Part shown: one piece after another, positions 10,257 to 18,658 of the stretch
Position numbering within the stretch: the stretch's first letter is position 1
Layout of the letters: every line of letters starts with the position of its first letter
NCBI GenBank assembly: GCA_025936115.1
Contig: JAICTZ010000001.1
Span: 310,001-374,000 of the forward strand
Origin: Polyangiaceae bacterium
Lineage (GTDB): Bacteria; Myxococcota_A; Polyangia; Polyangiales; Polyangiaceae
Length of the DNA stretch: 64,000 nt
Direction: 5' to 3'
Program-made: the position numbers and the translations under genes
The notes under the pieces: model-generated
Database searches by the model: none
Told to the model about the DNA's origin: nothing
Seen by the model: only the letters and a program-made list of their open reading frames with translations

Positions 10257-10882
10257 TGTCTTGCCTTTGGGGATGGACGCATCTCGACCCCCCTAGTTGC
10301 GACCATTCGCTGCCAGGATGTGCGGATGCTTCGTTCGTCCACGTTGCTAGGCGTCGGTGGGACCGAAAGTTCGCCGCGCCCCGCCTTGAGCAAGGCGCAT
10401 GCCAGCCAGCTTGCCGCAGACAAGCGGGAGAAAACGTGTGACGTCTCGCGTTCGGGCGCCGCACTCACGTGCTTTGCGCAAGCAACTGCGTACGCGATTT
10501 GCTCGAACTCGCGCGCCGATGGAGGTTCGAGCGAGCGAGGAGGTCGGGGCACCGAGAGCGGTCGTCACGCGCCCCTTCTCGAGCTTCGCGGTCCCGCTTC
10601 GAGCCGACCTCATTGCGGCCGGCGTCGCCCGCGCCGAGCTCCACGCGAGGGAGAACCACCAGCCCATCCGGGCGCGGGACCTTCGCGGCCCCCTACCGCA
10701 CCGACGGCAAGCCGGAGACCTGGATCTGCGACCGGACCGGCTGGCGCCCGTGGCAGACCGTGGCGAAGTACCGGCGGGTCGCTCGGTCTGCTAAAGAGCT
10801 CGGCCTCGGTTCGCCCCGCCCGATGGATCGGTCGATCCTCGAGCTCGACGGATTGGCCAACGATTACCCCACCAGAAACAAA
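10257..10882. other. Gene-poor stretch with possible gene relic upstream of tRNA
   Basis: No intact gene is convincing in these 626 bases. A plus-strand segment at about 10676-10880 translates into protein-like sequence (YRTDGKPETWICDRTGW, then WQTVAKYRRVARSAKELGLG) with coding-type third-position GC. It has no credible start and runs straight into the tRNA gene. It may be the 3' remnant of a disrupted gene. I cannot assign a family. The remainder shows no feature I can support. Confidence 0.35.
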
Positions 10883-10958
10883 GCGCCCGTAGCTCAGCTG
10901 GAAGAGCCGTGGATTTCTAATCCACTGGTCAGGGGTTCGAATCCCTTCGGGCGCGCCA
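10883..10958 (+). tRNA. tRNA-Arg (anticodon TCT)
   Basis: A complete cloverleaf can be drawn. The acceptor stem pairs GCGCCCG (10883-10889) with CGGGCGC (10948-10954). The D stem is GCTC/GAGC, the anticodon stem GTGGA/TCCAC with loop TTTCTAA (anticodon TCT, 10916-10918), and the T arm AGGGG-TTCGAAT-CCCTT. The discriminator is G and the 3' CCA is encoded (10956-10958). It reads AGA codons, which are rare in such a GC-rich genome. Confidence 0.95.
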
Positions 10959-11001
10959 ATCTGTCTCGGCACTTTGGATTAGCGCGGCCGGGGCGCGCCC
11001 C

Positions 11002-11871
11002 TCACGGCACGTCGAGGCCGTGTTCGGGGACGGCCTTGATGAGTCGGACACCGCGGCGGGCCGCGAGCTCGACGTACCGCTGATTGTACGCGAAGCTGCG
11101 CCAAGCTCGGGGATCGCGTGCGATCCAACGCAGGTAACGGTCGATGTGCGGCCCCGGTGCGGCGAAGGTCCAGAGCAGGCACAGCCGCTCCTGCGTGAGC
11201 GCGAATTGAAAACGCCGCGGCACCAAGTTCTCGAGCTTCGGGTGCAGGCAAAGGTTCGGGAGCGCGCGCAGACGCACGTTGTGTCCCGTGTGCGAGGCAC
11301 GCAGGTAAAAGACCACGAGATCGCCGAGCTCCGTCGGGACGTTCATCATGCGCCCGAAGTGGCGCGAGCTGAAACGATGCGAGCCCAAGCGCACCTTGAG
11401 TCCGCCGCTCGTCCGCGCGTGATCTTGAAGGTAGAGCACGAAGCGCAGACCGCCGCGCGTGGGACCGAGCACCGGATCGATGAAGTCCTTGTGGAAGCCG
11501 CGTCCGCCGCTGCCGACGCGAATACAGCTGTCCCCGAAGTAGGTGACGTCATCGCCGAGCAAGCGCCGCGCGACGGCCACGAGGCGTGAATCGAGCATCA
11601 CGTACTCACGATCCCGGAGCTCCGGCATGCTCAGGAGATCACCGCCTATGGAGCGTGTCGCAGGATAGCGAGGGTCGACCGGAGCGTGCCGGTTCTCCCG
11701 GAACGCCGTGGCCACGACCGCCTCGACCCGCGTTCGGATTGCCCTCACCTCATGGGCCTCGAGCGCCCTCCGCACCAGCACCACACCGTGCCGCCTGAGT
11801 TTCGCGAGGTCCGGTTGCTCGGCCGAGACCTCGATGTCCGTGATATTCGGGTTTTTATGGACGAGCCACAT
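11002..11871 (-). CDS. Phytanoyl-CoA dioxygenase (PhyH)-family protein
   Basis: The 289-residue protein fits the PhyH family of Fe(II)/2-oxoglutarate oxygenases. The core has FHKDF with the metal-binding His127-x-Asp129, a distal HTGHNVRLR containing the candidate third ligand (His194 or His197) and Arg200 for 2-oxoglutarate, and the typical GDLVVFYLRASHTGH strand. N-terminal LRRHGVVLVRRAL is the usual family opening. Members hydroxylate lipids, amino acids or natural products, and nothing nearby identifies the substrate. The gene stands alone; the tRNA lies 43 bases beyond its stop on the other strand. Confidence 0.85.
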   Translation of the reverse strand: MWLVHKNPNITDIEVSAEQPDLAKLRRHGVVLVRRALEAHEVRAIRTRVEAVVATAFRENRHAPVDPRYPATRSIGGDLLSMPELRDREYVMLDSRLVAVARRLLGDDVTYFGDSCIRVGSGGRGFHKDFIDPVLGPTRGGLRFVLYLQDHARTSGGLKVRLGSHRFSSRHFGRMMNVPTELGDLVVFYLRASHTGHNVRLRALPNLCLHPKLENLVPRRFQFALTQERLCLLWTFAAPGPHIDRYLRWIARDPRAWRSFAYNQRYVELAARRGVRLIKAVPEHGLDVP

Positions 11872-11986
11872 CGTCTGACGACTTTCGTTGCCCGGAACGG
11901 TGACGGCATTCAGGCCCGGTCCGCGGACCGAAGCCGCGCGGATTCAGCGATATTAAGCCGACGCGCCATGAAGCTCAAACGTACGA

Positions 11987-12007
11987 GCGACTGATTTTCT
12001 CAGTCGC
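11987..12007. promoter_or_regulatory. Inverted repeat GCGACTGA-TTTTC-TCAGTCGC
   Basis: A perfect 8-bp stem with a 5-base loop lies in the 446-base gap between the PhyH gene start and the ArsR gene. It lacks a T-tract, so it is either an operator or a weak hairpin. The rest of 11872-12270 shows nothing I can support. Confidence 0.4.
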
Positions 12008-12270
12008 GCGGTCACGTGGCGCAGGTACTGACCACATAGGATGAGGCGAGCGAAGCTCTGGCGAACGGCGCCCCGCCGCGTCGCATGCCGGCTTCTTCAA
12101 ACACAAGTTGGTCACGACCCGGTAGGACCAAGCTGCCGGCGATGACAATTTCTTCCCTTCGACTGTGGCTCAACGCGCGAGAACCGTCGGCTGTCACTCG
12201 CCTGCTTGGGCAGTTGGTACGCCGTTGCTCAAGTAATCTTCAAGGCAAGCCACGCGCTCCTCGTACGATT

Positions 12271-12308
12271 CGGTTAGTATTGACTAACCGTTCGCACTGA
12301 CTTACCAT
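12271..12308 (+). promoter_or_regulatory. Promoter with overlapping ArsR operator
   Basis: A perfect inverted repeat CGGTTAGT-ATTG-ACTAACCG occupies 12271-12290. Overlapping it is a -35-like TTGACT (12280-12285), a 17-base spacer and a -10-like TACCAT (12303-12308). Transcription would start about 12315-12318, at or next to the ATG of the ArsR gene. That fits repression by ArsR bound over the -35 box, and a leaderless or nearly leaderless mRNA. Confidence 0.65.
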
Positions 12309-12317
12309 TCGTTCCAG

Positions 12318-12635
12318 ATGAACGCGGAGCGAGTTCTGGACGCCCTCGGTGACCCTACGCGGCGTCGCGTGTTCAAGCGCCTGCGCAGCGGACGGCGATC
12401 CGTCAGAGAGATAGCGGACGGGATGGACGTGACCCGCCCAGCAGTCTCTCAGCACTTGAAGGTGCTGAAAGCCGCGGGCCTCGTCATGGCACGCGTGGAA
12501 GGCACGAGGCACTTGTACGCGGTGGACACGCGGGGCCTGCAAGCCGTGCGCGGCTGGCTCGACGGATTTTGGGACGAAGCGCTGATTGCATTCAAGGAAG
12601 CCGCCGAACGAGAAGCGGCCGACGAAAGGAAATAG
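12318..12635 (+). CDS. ArsR-family transcriptional regulator
   Basis: The 105-residue winged-helix protein has the ArsR pattern: LDALGDPTRRRVFKRL, SVREIADGMDVTRPAVSQHLKVLKAAGLV as helix-turn-helix, and a beta wing EGTRHLYAVD. The metal-sensing ELCVCDL motif of arsenic/cadmium sensors is missing, so metal is an unlikely signal. It belongs to the large group that partners with AHSA1/SRPBCC proteins, and such a gene follows two bases after its stop. No Shine-Dalgarno precedes the ATG and a promoter sits immediately upstream, suggesting leaderless translation. The operator at 12271-12290 points to autoregulation. Confidence 0.92.
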   Translation: MNAERVLDALGDPTRRRVFKRLRSGRRSVREIADGMDVTRPAVSQHLKVLKAAGLVMARVEGTRHLYAVDTRGLQAVRGWLDGFWDEALIAFKEAAEREAADERK

Positions 12636-12637
12636 TG

Positions 12638-13141
12638 ATGACGGAGCAGACGACCTCGAGCGGCACCGATCCGAACAGCGTACGTAAAATCATGCGGGTG
12701 CAGGCTTCACCCGCGGTGGCGTGGCGAGTCTTTACGGAAAAGATGGGTACCTGGTGGCCGCTCGCTCACTACAAGATCGGCAAGACGGCTGCGGTGGACG
12801 CGATCGTGGAGCCGCGCGTCGGTGGGCGCTGGTATGAGCGCGGCGACGACGGGAGCACGTGCGATTGGGGGACGGTCATCGCCTGGGAGCCGCCCTCGCG
12901 ACTGGTATTGTCATGGGACATCAGCGCTGACTGGCAGCCGGATCCCGCGCTGAAGACGGAAATCGAGGTGCGTTTCATCCCCGAGGGCAAGGATGCAACG
13001 CGCGTCGAACTCGAGCACCGGCGTCTCGATCGGTACGGCGCACGTCGCGAGGAGATGCGGCGGATCTTCGATACCGAAGGGGACTGGGGACGCCTGCTCG
13101 AGATGTTCGCTCGCGCGGCAGTGGCCGCCCAGAGCGCTTAG
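12638..13141 (+). CDS. SRPBCC / AHSA1-family protein
   Basis: The 167-residue protein is an AHSA1-type START-like domain (KIMRVQASPAVAWRVFTEKMGTWW, VGGRWYERGDDGSTCDWGTVIAWEPPSRLVLSWDI, TRVELEHRRLDRYG). The fold forms a hydrophobic ligand cavity. Its biochemical role is unknown, but co-transcription with a metal-motif-free ArsR regulator is a recurring arrangement. The ATG at 12638 is preceded by AAAGGA seven bases upstream and lies two bases after the ArsR stop. An in-frame start at 12569 would overlap the regulator by 67 bases and is unlikely. Confidence 0.9.
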   Translation: MTEQTTSSGTDPNSVRKIMRVQASPAVAWRVFTEKMGTWWPLAHYKIGKTAAVDAIVEPRVGGRWYERGDDGSTCDWGTVIAWEPPSRLVLSWDISADWQPDPALKTEIEVRFIPEGKDATRVELEHRRLDRYGARREEMRRIFDTEGDWGRLLEMFARAAVAAQSA

Positions 13142-13292
13142 CCAATCGACTTACGTCTCACGGCACTCCGTTCGACGGTCATTCGTCAGTCTCGCAGAGC
13201 AAGCGCTCGAGCACCGGACCCAAGAGTTTGGCGACCTCGTCGGGCGACGCTGACGCCAACGGCTCCGACCTGGCTCGGAGGCACAGCGGACC

Positions 13293-14243
13293 TCAGCCGG
13301 CTTGACCAAGCGACGAATTGCCCCGGAATCCTTCGGCCTGCTTGGCGGCGTCGCGCCAGCCTTCACGCACGCTCGGATAACGAGGCGCCCAATTGCTGGT
13401 CTCGCGCAGCTTACGGTTCGAAATCCGTAATGAACGCGCGGCTAGTTTGCCGATGGATCCGAACAGAAATGTCGCCCAGCTCGGCGGCAGCTTCGGGCTT
13501 CGCACGCCCAGGGCGGCGGCGAGCGCGTCCCAATACTGCCGGTGTGTCACCGGCTCGTCGTCGCTGACGTTGTAGACTCCCGTCGGCAGCTCGAGAGCAG
13601 CCACGGCTGCGGCAGCCGCGTCGTCGTGCGACACCGACGAAATGAAGGCGCCCGCGGGGCCCGGCATGGGAGCGAAGCCGCGCCGCACGAGGGGAATCAT
13701 GTCAGCGTGCATCCGCGAATCGGGGCCATAGAACGCTGCAAAGCGCAGCACGATGCCGCGGCGTGAGCCGCCGCTGAAACGCACGGCGGAGCGCTCGGCA
13801 TCCACGACCGTGCGATTGTACGCGACGGGGTCGAGCGGCACGCTTTCGTCGATCCACGCCGAGCCTCGATCGGGGTAGACCGGTGCAAACGACTCTTGCA
13901 CGAAACGTTGCACGCCGGCAGAGATGGCAGCGTCGACCAGGTTGCGCGAGCCCTCACGCCGAATCCGATCGTTTTCGGTCCACGCACCGGGCAAAAGCGT
14001 GCGCGCGATCGAGGCGGGCATATGGGTCGCCAGGTTCATGACCACGTCGTAGCCCTCGAGCACGCGGACTAAGCCAGGGAGCTCGAACAGGCTCACCTCG
14101 GTAGCCTTCGCGCCCTGCGCTTCGAGGGCGTTCCGCTTCTCGGCCGTGTGAACCACGGCCAGGACGGAATGCCCCTGTCGCAGCAATAAAGGTACGGCTC
14201 TTCGACCAATGACTCCGCTTGCGCCCGTCAAAAAAACCTTCAT
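13293..14243 (-). CDS. NAD(P)-dependent epimerase/dehydratase-like protein
   Basis: The 316-residue extended SDR begins MKVFLTGASGVIG, the Rossmann glycine motif; I use this ATG rather than an in-frame TTG nine bases upstream. VMNLATHMP follows the second half of the NAD site and VAYNRTVVDAERSAV occupies the catalytic region. The usual Tyr-x3-Lys is altered: Tyr is present in AYNRTVVDA but no Lys four residues later. Catalysis may therefore be non-canonical or absent. FISSVSHDDAAAAAVAAL and GVYNVSDDEPVTHRQYWDAL are typical of family members. The substrate is unknown and it is not in an operon. A 12-bp palindrome lies 56 bases upstream. Confidence 0.85.
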   Translation of the reverse strand: MKVFLTGASGVIGRRAVPLLLRQGHSVLAVVHTAEKRNALEAQGAKATEVSLFELPGLVRVLEGYDVVMNLATHMPASIARTLLPGAWTENDRIRREGSRNLVDAAISAGVQRFVQESFAPVYPDRGSAWIDESVPLDPVAYNRTVVDAERSAVRFSGGSRRGIVLRFAAFYGPDSRMHADMIPLVRRGFAPMPGPAGAFISSVSHDDAAAAAVAALELPTGVYNVSDDEPVTHRQYWDALAAALGVRSPKLPPSWATFLFGSIGKLAARSLRISNRKLRETSNWAPRYPSVREGWRDAAKQAEGFRGNSSLGQAG

Positions 14244-14298
14244 CTGCCGCAATCAAGCAGCATTCGTGCCGCGTCCGCGGAACCCAGCATGGTCCGGA

Positions 14299-14310
14299 AT
14301 TTGTACAAAT
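14299..14310. promoter_or_regulatory. Perfect 12-bp palindrome ATTTGTACAAAT
   Basis: This AT-rich perfect palindrome sits in the otherwise featureless 357-base divergent gap between the epimerase-like gene and the MBL-fold lipoprotein gene. It is 56 bases upstream of the former. It is a plausible operator for either gene. No convincing -35/-10 pair could be aligned with it. Confidence 0.4.
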
Positions 14311-14600
14311 GCCTCGACGCGCCCTGAGGGACGTCACAGTTCTCGGGATTCATACGCTCCGCCTCGAAGCGCATACCGACGCGATTCAGGAATCGGTTCC
14401 ACAAAAGATTCGTTCCATCGTGCGGTTACCACTCGTGATGTACTTGTTCAGCCGACCCCGCTCGGAGCGACTTCGCTGGGGGGAAGTTCGCCGTAACTCG
14501 AATCACCAGAGTTTGGGAATCGCCGTAAACGCTTGTCTAATGGCATGTTGCCTGACAGCATGCGCCCACCATGCGTTCATCTGGGTTCGTTCGGGGCACG

Positions 14601-15827
14601 ATGAGGGATCTCGGGTCGAAGTCTTGGGTGGCCGCAATTGCGGCCGCGCTCACGTTAGCCGCGTGCAGCAACAAGACCGAGGGCGGCTCCGGAGGCGCTG
14701 GCGACGGACAGAACGCACAGTCCGGTGCAGGAAGCGGGGGTAGCAGCGCCGGCGCTGGCGGCACGACAACGAACGGCGGCGTCTCCTCAATCACCGATTG
14801 CGGCGGCGCTCCGACCGGCGGGGTAGGCGGGACCGACGGCAGCATGACAGTCACCCTGCTCGGCACGGGCAGCCCGATCCCTTCACCAGACCGATTCGGA
14901 CCGAGCACGTTGATCGAGGCGGCGGGCTTGCGGCTCGTGTTCGACGTAGGCCGCGGCGCACCGATCCGCCTCTGGCAAAAGCAGATCGCGCTCGGCAGCA
15001 TCAACGCCCACTTTCTGACCCACCTCCATTCCGATCACGTCAACGGGCTTCCCGATCTTTGGATGAGTGGTTGGATCCAGACGGCATTCGGTAGTCGCAA
15101 GACTCCGTTCGTCATCTACGGCCCGGAGGGAACACAGGCGATGATGACCAGCCTGTGGGATGCGTTCTCCGAAGATCGTCGCATCCGCCTCGCCGACGAG
15201 ATGAATCCCATCGAAGGCATCGAATTCGACGTCCACGACGTCGGCCCGGGCCTCGTCTACTGCCAAAATGGTGTCACGGTCTCGACGTTCGACGTCGACC
15301 ACGGCGATCTCGTCAAACCCGCGCGCGGCTACAAGATCAGCTACGGAGCGCACACGGTCGTGCTTTCGGGCGACACGCGCTACAACACGAACGTCGAGCA
15401 GGCGGCCACGGGAGCGGACTTGCTCGTCCACGAGGTCGCGATGATCCCGACGGCGCTGATCGACAAGTATCCCGCCTACCAGGCGATCCTGGCGCACCAC
15501 ATTTCACCGGAGGACGCAGGCAAGCTGTTCGCGATCGCCAAGCCGAAGCTCGCCGTCTACTCGCACGTCGTTTTGTCGGGCTTGCCGAGTGAGGGTATCC
15601 CCTTCCCCACTCCCGCCGACGTGCTGGCAGCGACCAGCACGACTTACTCCGGGCCCGTCATCGTGGGTTCGGACCTGATGGCGTTCCGGATTGACGACAG
15701 CGGCGTGGCGATGGTGGCGGGTGCCGCCGGTAGCGGAGGCGCAGCGAACGGAGGCGCCCCCGGAGCAGCGGGCGCAGCCGCCGCGGGTGGGGGCACGGGC
15801 GGCACGGCGGGCGGCGGCGGCAACTGA
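14601..15827 (+). CDS. Metallo-beta-lactamase-fold lipoprotein (RNase Z-like)
   Basis: I choose the ATG at 14601 because it gives a clean lipoprotein signal (TLAAC, Cys22) after a GGGG-containing leader; the ATG at 14571 would add ten residues. After a Gly/Ser linker, residues 81-375 form an MBL domain: HLHSDH (141-146), FDVDHGD, LSGDTRYN and AHHISPEDAG supply the expected metal ligands. The pattern (GTGSPIPSPDRFGPST at the start) is like RNase Z/arylsulfatase-type hydrolases, here at the cell surface rather than in the cytoplasm. The C-terminus carries an unusual 40-residue Gly/Ala tail, a second low-complexity region. The substrate is unknown. Confidence 0.88.
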   Translation: MRDLGSKSWVAAIAAALTLAACSNKTEGGSGGAGDGQNAQSGAGSGGSSAGAGGTTTNGGVSSITDCGGAPTGGVGGTDGSMTVTLLGTGSPIPSPDRFGPSTLIEAAGLRLVFDVGRGAPIRLWQKQIALGSINAHFLTHLHSDHVNGLPDLWMSGWIQTAFGSRKTPFVIYGPEGTQAMMTSLWDAFSEDRRIRLADEMNPIEGIEFDVHDVGPGLVYCQNGVTVSTFDVDHGDLVKPARGYKISYGAHTVVLSGDTRYNTNVEQAATGADLLVHEVAMIPTALIDKYPAYQAILAHHISPEDAGKLFAIAKPKLAVYSHVVLSGLPSEGIPFPTPADVLAATSTTYSGPVIVGSDLMAFRIDDSGVAMVAGAAGSGGAANGGAPGAAGAAAAGGGTGGTAGGGGN

Positions 15828-16648
15828 CCGGCCGGGGCGAGACGCAGCCCGACGCCACGATTTGCGTAACGTGGTGAAAGTCTCGCAAGGTCTGCGTCTA
15901 CGCACCGGATTAGCGCGAAAACCCGCCCGGTGTCCGTTGAATGATCAATCTGTCGGCTCGGCCTCACACGTCTGGCTGACGGTGATCGGCGCGCTGCGGC
16001 GGATCTTCGTGCGCCGCACGTAGGCGCACACGACGTGCACGAGAGGCGCTCCCTTTCGATGTCATGGCCCCGGTGCACCGACATGTGGGAGACGACCGGT
16101 CGGCGTTGCGCAGTGCGGCAGGGGGTCCACCCCAGGGAGAACTCGCTCGGCGAATTCAACAAATCACGGGCTTCTAACATTAGCAGGCAGAGGATCCTCG
16201 CGGTCGCCGGCGAGACCGACCTTGCAGAGCTCGTCCACACGCTCGAAGAACTTGCGACAGCAGCAGCCAGAGCGGCCCTGCGTCGCCCCCGCGGTTCTTT
16301 CGGCTCGTGTTCCACGCCGGGCGAAGTTTTTCAGCGCTGACCCGTGCCTGTGTGCCGCCTGCGCACGCGCTCTGACGGATAAGTCAATTCGCTCTCACTG
16401 CCCACTCAGAGTCGAGCGCGTCAGGCACGCGAGTAGAATATTGGCAATCACCGAGGCTCCGCGATTCTCGTTCTTGGCTCGAACCGCGTGCCGTGGATCC
16501 ATTCGCCGTCGAGCCAGGTCAGAATTTGCCAACCATGCACGAATAGGCGTGGCCGCTGCTGCTCGGGCGGCTCGCGTGCGGGGTGGTGACGACCGGAGCG
16601 CCCAGCGTGCGCTAGGCCGCGTTGGAAGGAATTTGCGGCCGCGTCTGC
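15828..16648. other. Long gene-poor stretch with a possible minus-strand relic
   Basis: More than 800 bases lack an intact gene. On the minus strand at about 16345-16164 an open frame ends in the protein-like KFFERVDELCKVGLAGDRED before a TGA, with coding-like third positions but no plausible start. It could be the C-terminal remnant of a lost gene; I do not recognise the family. No terminal inverted repeats or transposase motifs are visible. Confidence 0.3.
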
Positions 16649-16692
16649 TTGACGCATCGTTGGTCTGCTGACATGATTCAACCGGTTGAATC
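16649..16692 (+). promoter_or_regulatory. Promoter with LacI-type operator (site A)
   Basis: TTGACG (16649-16654), a 17-base spacer and CATGAT (16672-16677) form a sigma-70-like promoter. The perfect 18-bp palindrome GATTCAACCGGTTGAATC at 16675-16692 overlaps the -10 box and the expected start point, the standard position for a repressor site. Three more copies of its CAACCGGTTG core occur at 24352, 25527 and 27665, close to a LacI-family gene. Confidence 0.8.
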
Positions 16693-16717
16693 AGTCGGAA
16701 ATGCGATGGGAGACAGG

Positions 16718-18658
16718 ATGGCCGGCAATTCGAAAGAACAGCTTCGGGCTCGCCTCGGAGCGGTGACGGCGCTCTGTGCGGCACTCGGTGCCTGCAGCGC
16801 GGACGTCCACGGCGACCGGCCCCAGAGCATGGGCTCGGGCGGCATGGCTCCGGCGGCGACAGGTGGAGCTTCGGCCGCGCCTGGGAGCGGCGGGAGCGGC
16901 GCGACGGTTACCGGCCACGGCGGAGCAACGACGACCGGGAGCGGCGGAGTGTCGGCGGGTGGTGGGAGTGTTGCGAGCGGCGGGATGGCGAGCACGAACG
17001 GCGGCTCGGGTACGGACCCCAGCACGTGTACTCCGATCGCGCCGATCACTCGGCGCCTGTGGCGGCTCTCGGTCGAGCAGTACCAAGCGGCGTTGCAAAG
17101 CTTGCTCTCGTTGCCGACCCTCCCGCAGCTCAGCAACCGCGGTGGAGAAGCGCAGTGGGCATTTTTTGGTGACGTGTCGCTCGGGGTCGATGACTCGTTT
17201 CAATACGCGCAGTACGAGCTCGTCGACAGCTTGTTACCGAGCCTGCCGGCCTCGCTCACGACTTGCAATGCAGGCGAGGCCTCGACGGCCTGCGCCACAC
17301 GCATCGCCAAGGACTTTGGAGCGAAGGCCTTCCGGCGACCGCTGACGAACGACGAGATCGCGGCGCTCGTGACGAACCCGGGACAGCCTGCGAGCGGAAG
17401 CGCGGACGCCGTGTCGCCTGCGCCGTTCGTCGCCGGGGGAACGGACACGAAGACCGGGCTGAAGCTGATGATCGAGGCCATCCTCCTTTCACCATCCTTC
17501 ACCTACAGGACGGAGCTCGGCCCGAACACGCTGACGGCGGATGCGAGCGGCAATTACCCCGACACGACCCTCACGCCTTACGAAGTCGCGACCCAACTCG
17601 GCTTTACGCTCTTGGGCTCGGGACCGGACGCCGAGCTCGAAGCCGCCGCGGCGGACACTTCCGAGCATGGGCTCGGCTCGATGCAGGGCATCGAAGCGCA
17701 GGTCGATCGCTTACTCGGCCTGGCGAGCGTCCAGCAGCACCTCACGGCCGTCGTCGCCGGTTGGTTCAACATCGGTCAGCTGTTTCTGAAGACGCACGAC
17801 GCGTCGTTTCTGTCCGCGCTGCCGAGCACGGATCAAATGGATCAGACCGGGGTCCAAGGCGACCTTTATGCTTCGGCGCAGCTCCTGATCAAAAACCAGC
17901 TCTGGACTCAATCGGGGAAAATAACCGACCTGTTGACTACCCAAACGGGCTTTTTCAATTCGCGGCTCGCAGCGCTCTATCCCGAAGTCACGTATCCGAA
18001 CGGAGCGCCCACTTCACTCACGACGTTCGTCCCGGGCACCTGGCCCGCGTCCGAGGATCGCATCGGCCTGCTGTCGGATCCGAGCTACTTCTGGGCGCAA
18101 TCGGATCCAGCCGCCAACTCCATCGTGAAGCGCGGGAAAGCGATCCACGACGACGTGATTTGCGACGATCCACTGCCGCCGCCCGTGGACCTCAGTACGC
18201 CCATGGCCCAGGCCGTGATCGCGAAGGGTGACAGCGAGGTCACCAAGTCCGACGCGCGCTTGTCCACGCCACCTTGCCAGGGGTGCCATACGCAAATGGA
18301 CTCCTACTCGCGCATCCTCCAGCACTTCGGCCCTGTCGGCGAATATCGCACGCTCGACGAGGCCGGACGCGCCATCGACACTGCCTTCACGTTCTCGGAC
18401 CCGTCGCCGCTCGCCCCCCAAACCATCCCGGGGCCGAAGGAGCTCGCCCAAGCGTTGATCACGAGCGGGCACTTGAACGGCTGCGCCGTTCAGAAGATGG
18501 CGAGCTACTTCATCGGCTCGATGATTCAGACCTACGACACGTGTGAGATCGATACGCTTCGCGAAAAGTTCGCGCAGACCGACGGGACGCTCACCTCGCT
18601 GTTCAAGACCGTCGTCGTCGCCGATCTCTTCCGCGCCAGGAGTGGAGGTAAGAAGTAA
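16718..18658 (+). CDS. DUF1592/DUF1588-type lipoprotein with CxxCH motif
   Basis: The ATG at 16718 follows GGGAGACAGG, and earlier in-frame starts would lie in the operator. The 646-residue product has a lipobox (ALGAC, Cys26) and a Gly-rich linker. It then carries, in order, features of DUF1587 (RRLWRLSVEQYQAALQSLL), DUF1595 (FRRPLTNDEIAAL), DUF1592 (LLSPSFTYRTE), DUF1588 (IVKRGKAIHDDVICDDPLPP, with CQGCH at 520-524) and DUF1585 (HLNGCAVQKMASYFIGSM). These families co-occur in planctomycetes and myxobacteria; a haem at CxxCH is predicted but unproven. It overlaps the DUF1552 gene by one base and heads the LacI-controlled operon. Its biochemical role is unknown. Confidence 0.9.
   Translation: MAGNSKEQLRARLGAVTALCAALGACSADVHGDRPQSMGSGGMAPAATGGASAAPGSGGSGATVTGHGGATTTGSGGVSAGGGSVASGGMASTNGGSGTDPSTCTPIAPITRRLWRLSVEQYQAALQSLLSLPTLPQLSNRGGEAQWAFFGDVSLGVDDSFQYAQYELVDSLLPSLPASLTTCNAGEASTACATRIAKDFGAKAFRRPLTNDEIAALVTNPGQPASGSADAVSPAPFVAGGTDTKTGLKLMIEAILLSPSFTYRTELGPNTLTADASGNYPDTTLTPYEVATQLGFTLLGSGPDAELEAAAADTSEHGLGSMQGIEAQVDRLLGLASVQQHLTAVVAGWFNIGQLFLKTHDASFLSALPSTDQMDQTGVQGDLYASAQLLIKNQLWTQSGKITDLLTTQTGFFNSRLAALYPEVTYPNGAPTSLTTFVPGTWPASEDRIGLLSDPSYFWAQSDPAANSIVKRGKAIHDDVICDDPLPPPVDLSTPMAQAVIAKGDSEVTKSDARLSTPPCQGCHTQMDSYSRILQHFGPVGEYRTLDEAGRAIDTAFTFSDPSPLAPQTIPGPKELAQALITSGHLNGCAVQKMASYFIGSMIQTYDTCEIDTLREKFAQTDGTLTSLFKTVVVADLFRARSGGKK

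Noticed and set aside
10883-10958. Plus-strand reading frame translating through the tRNA (VAQLEEPWISNPLVRGSNP)
   Set aside because: This peptide is the well-known artefact of translating a tRNA gene.
15828-16648. Insertion-sequence remnant in the gene-poor stretch
   Set aside because: A protein-like fragment is present, but no transposase motif, terminal inverted repeats or target-site duplication could be found.
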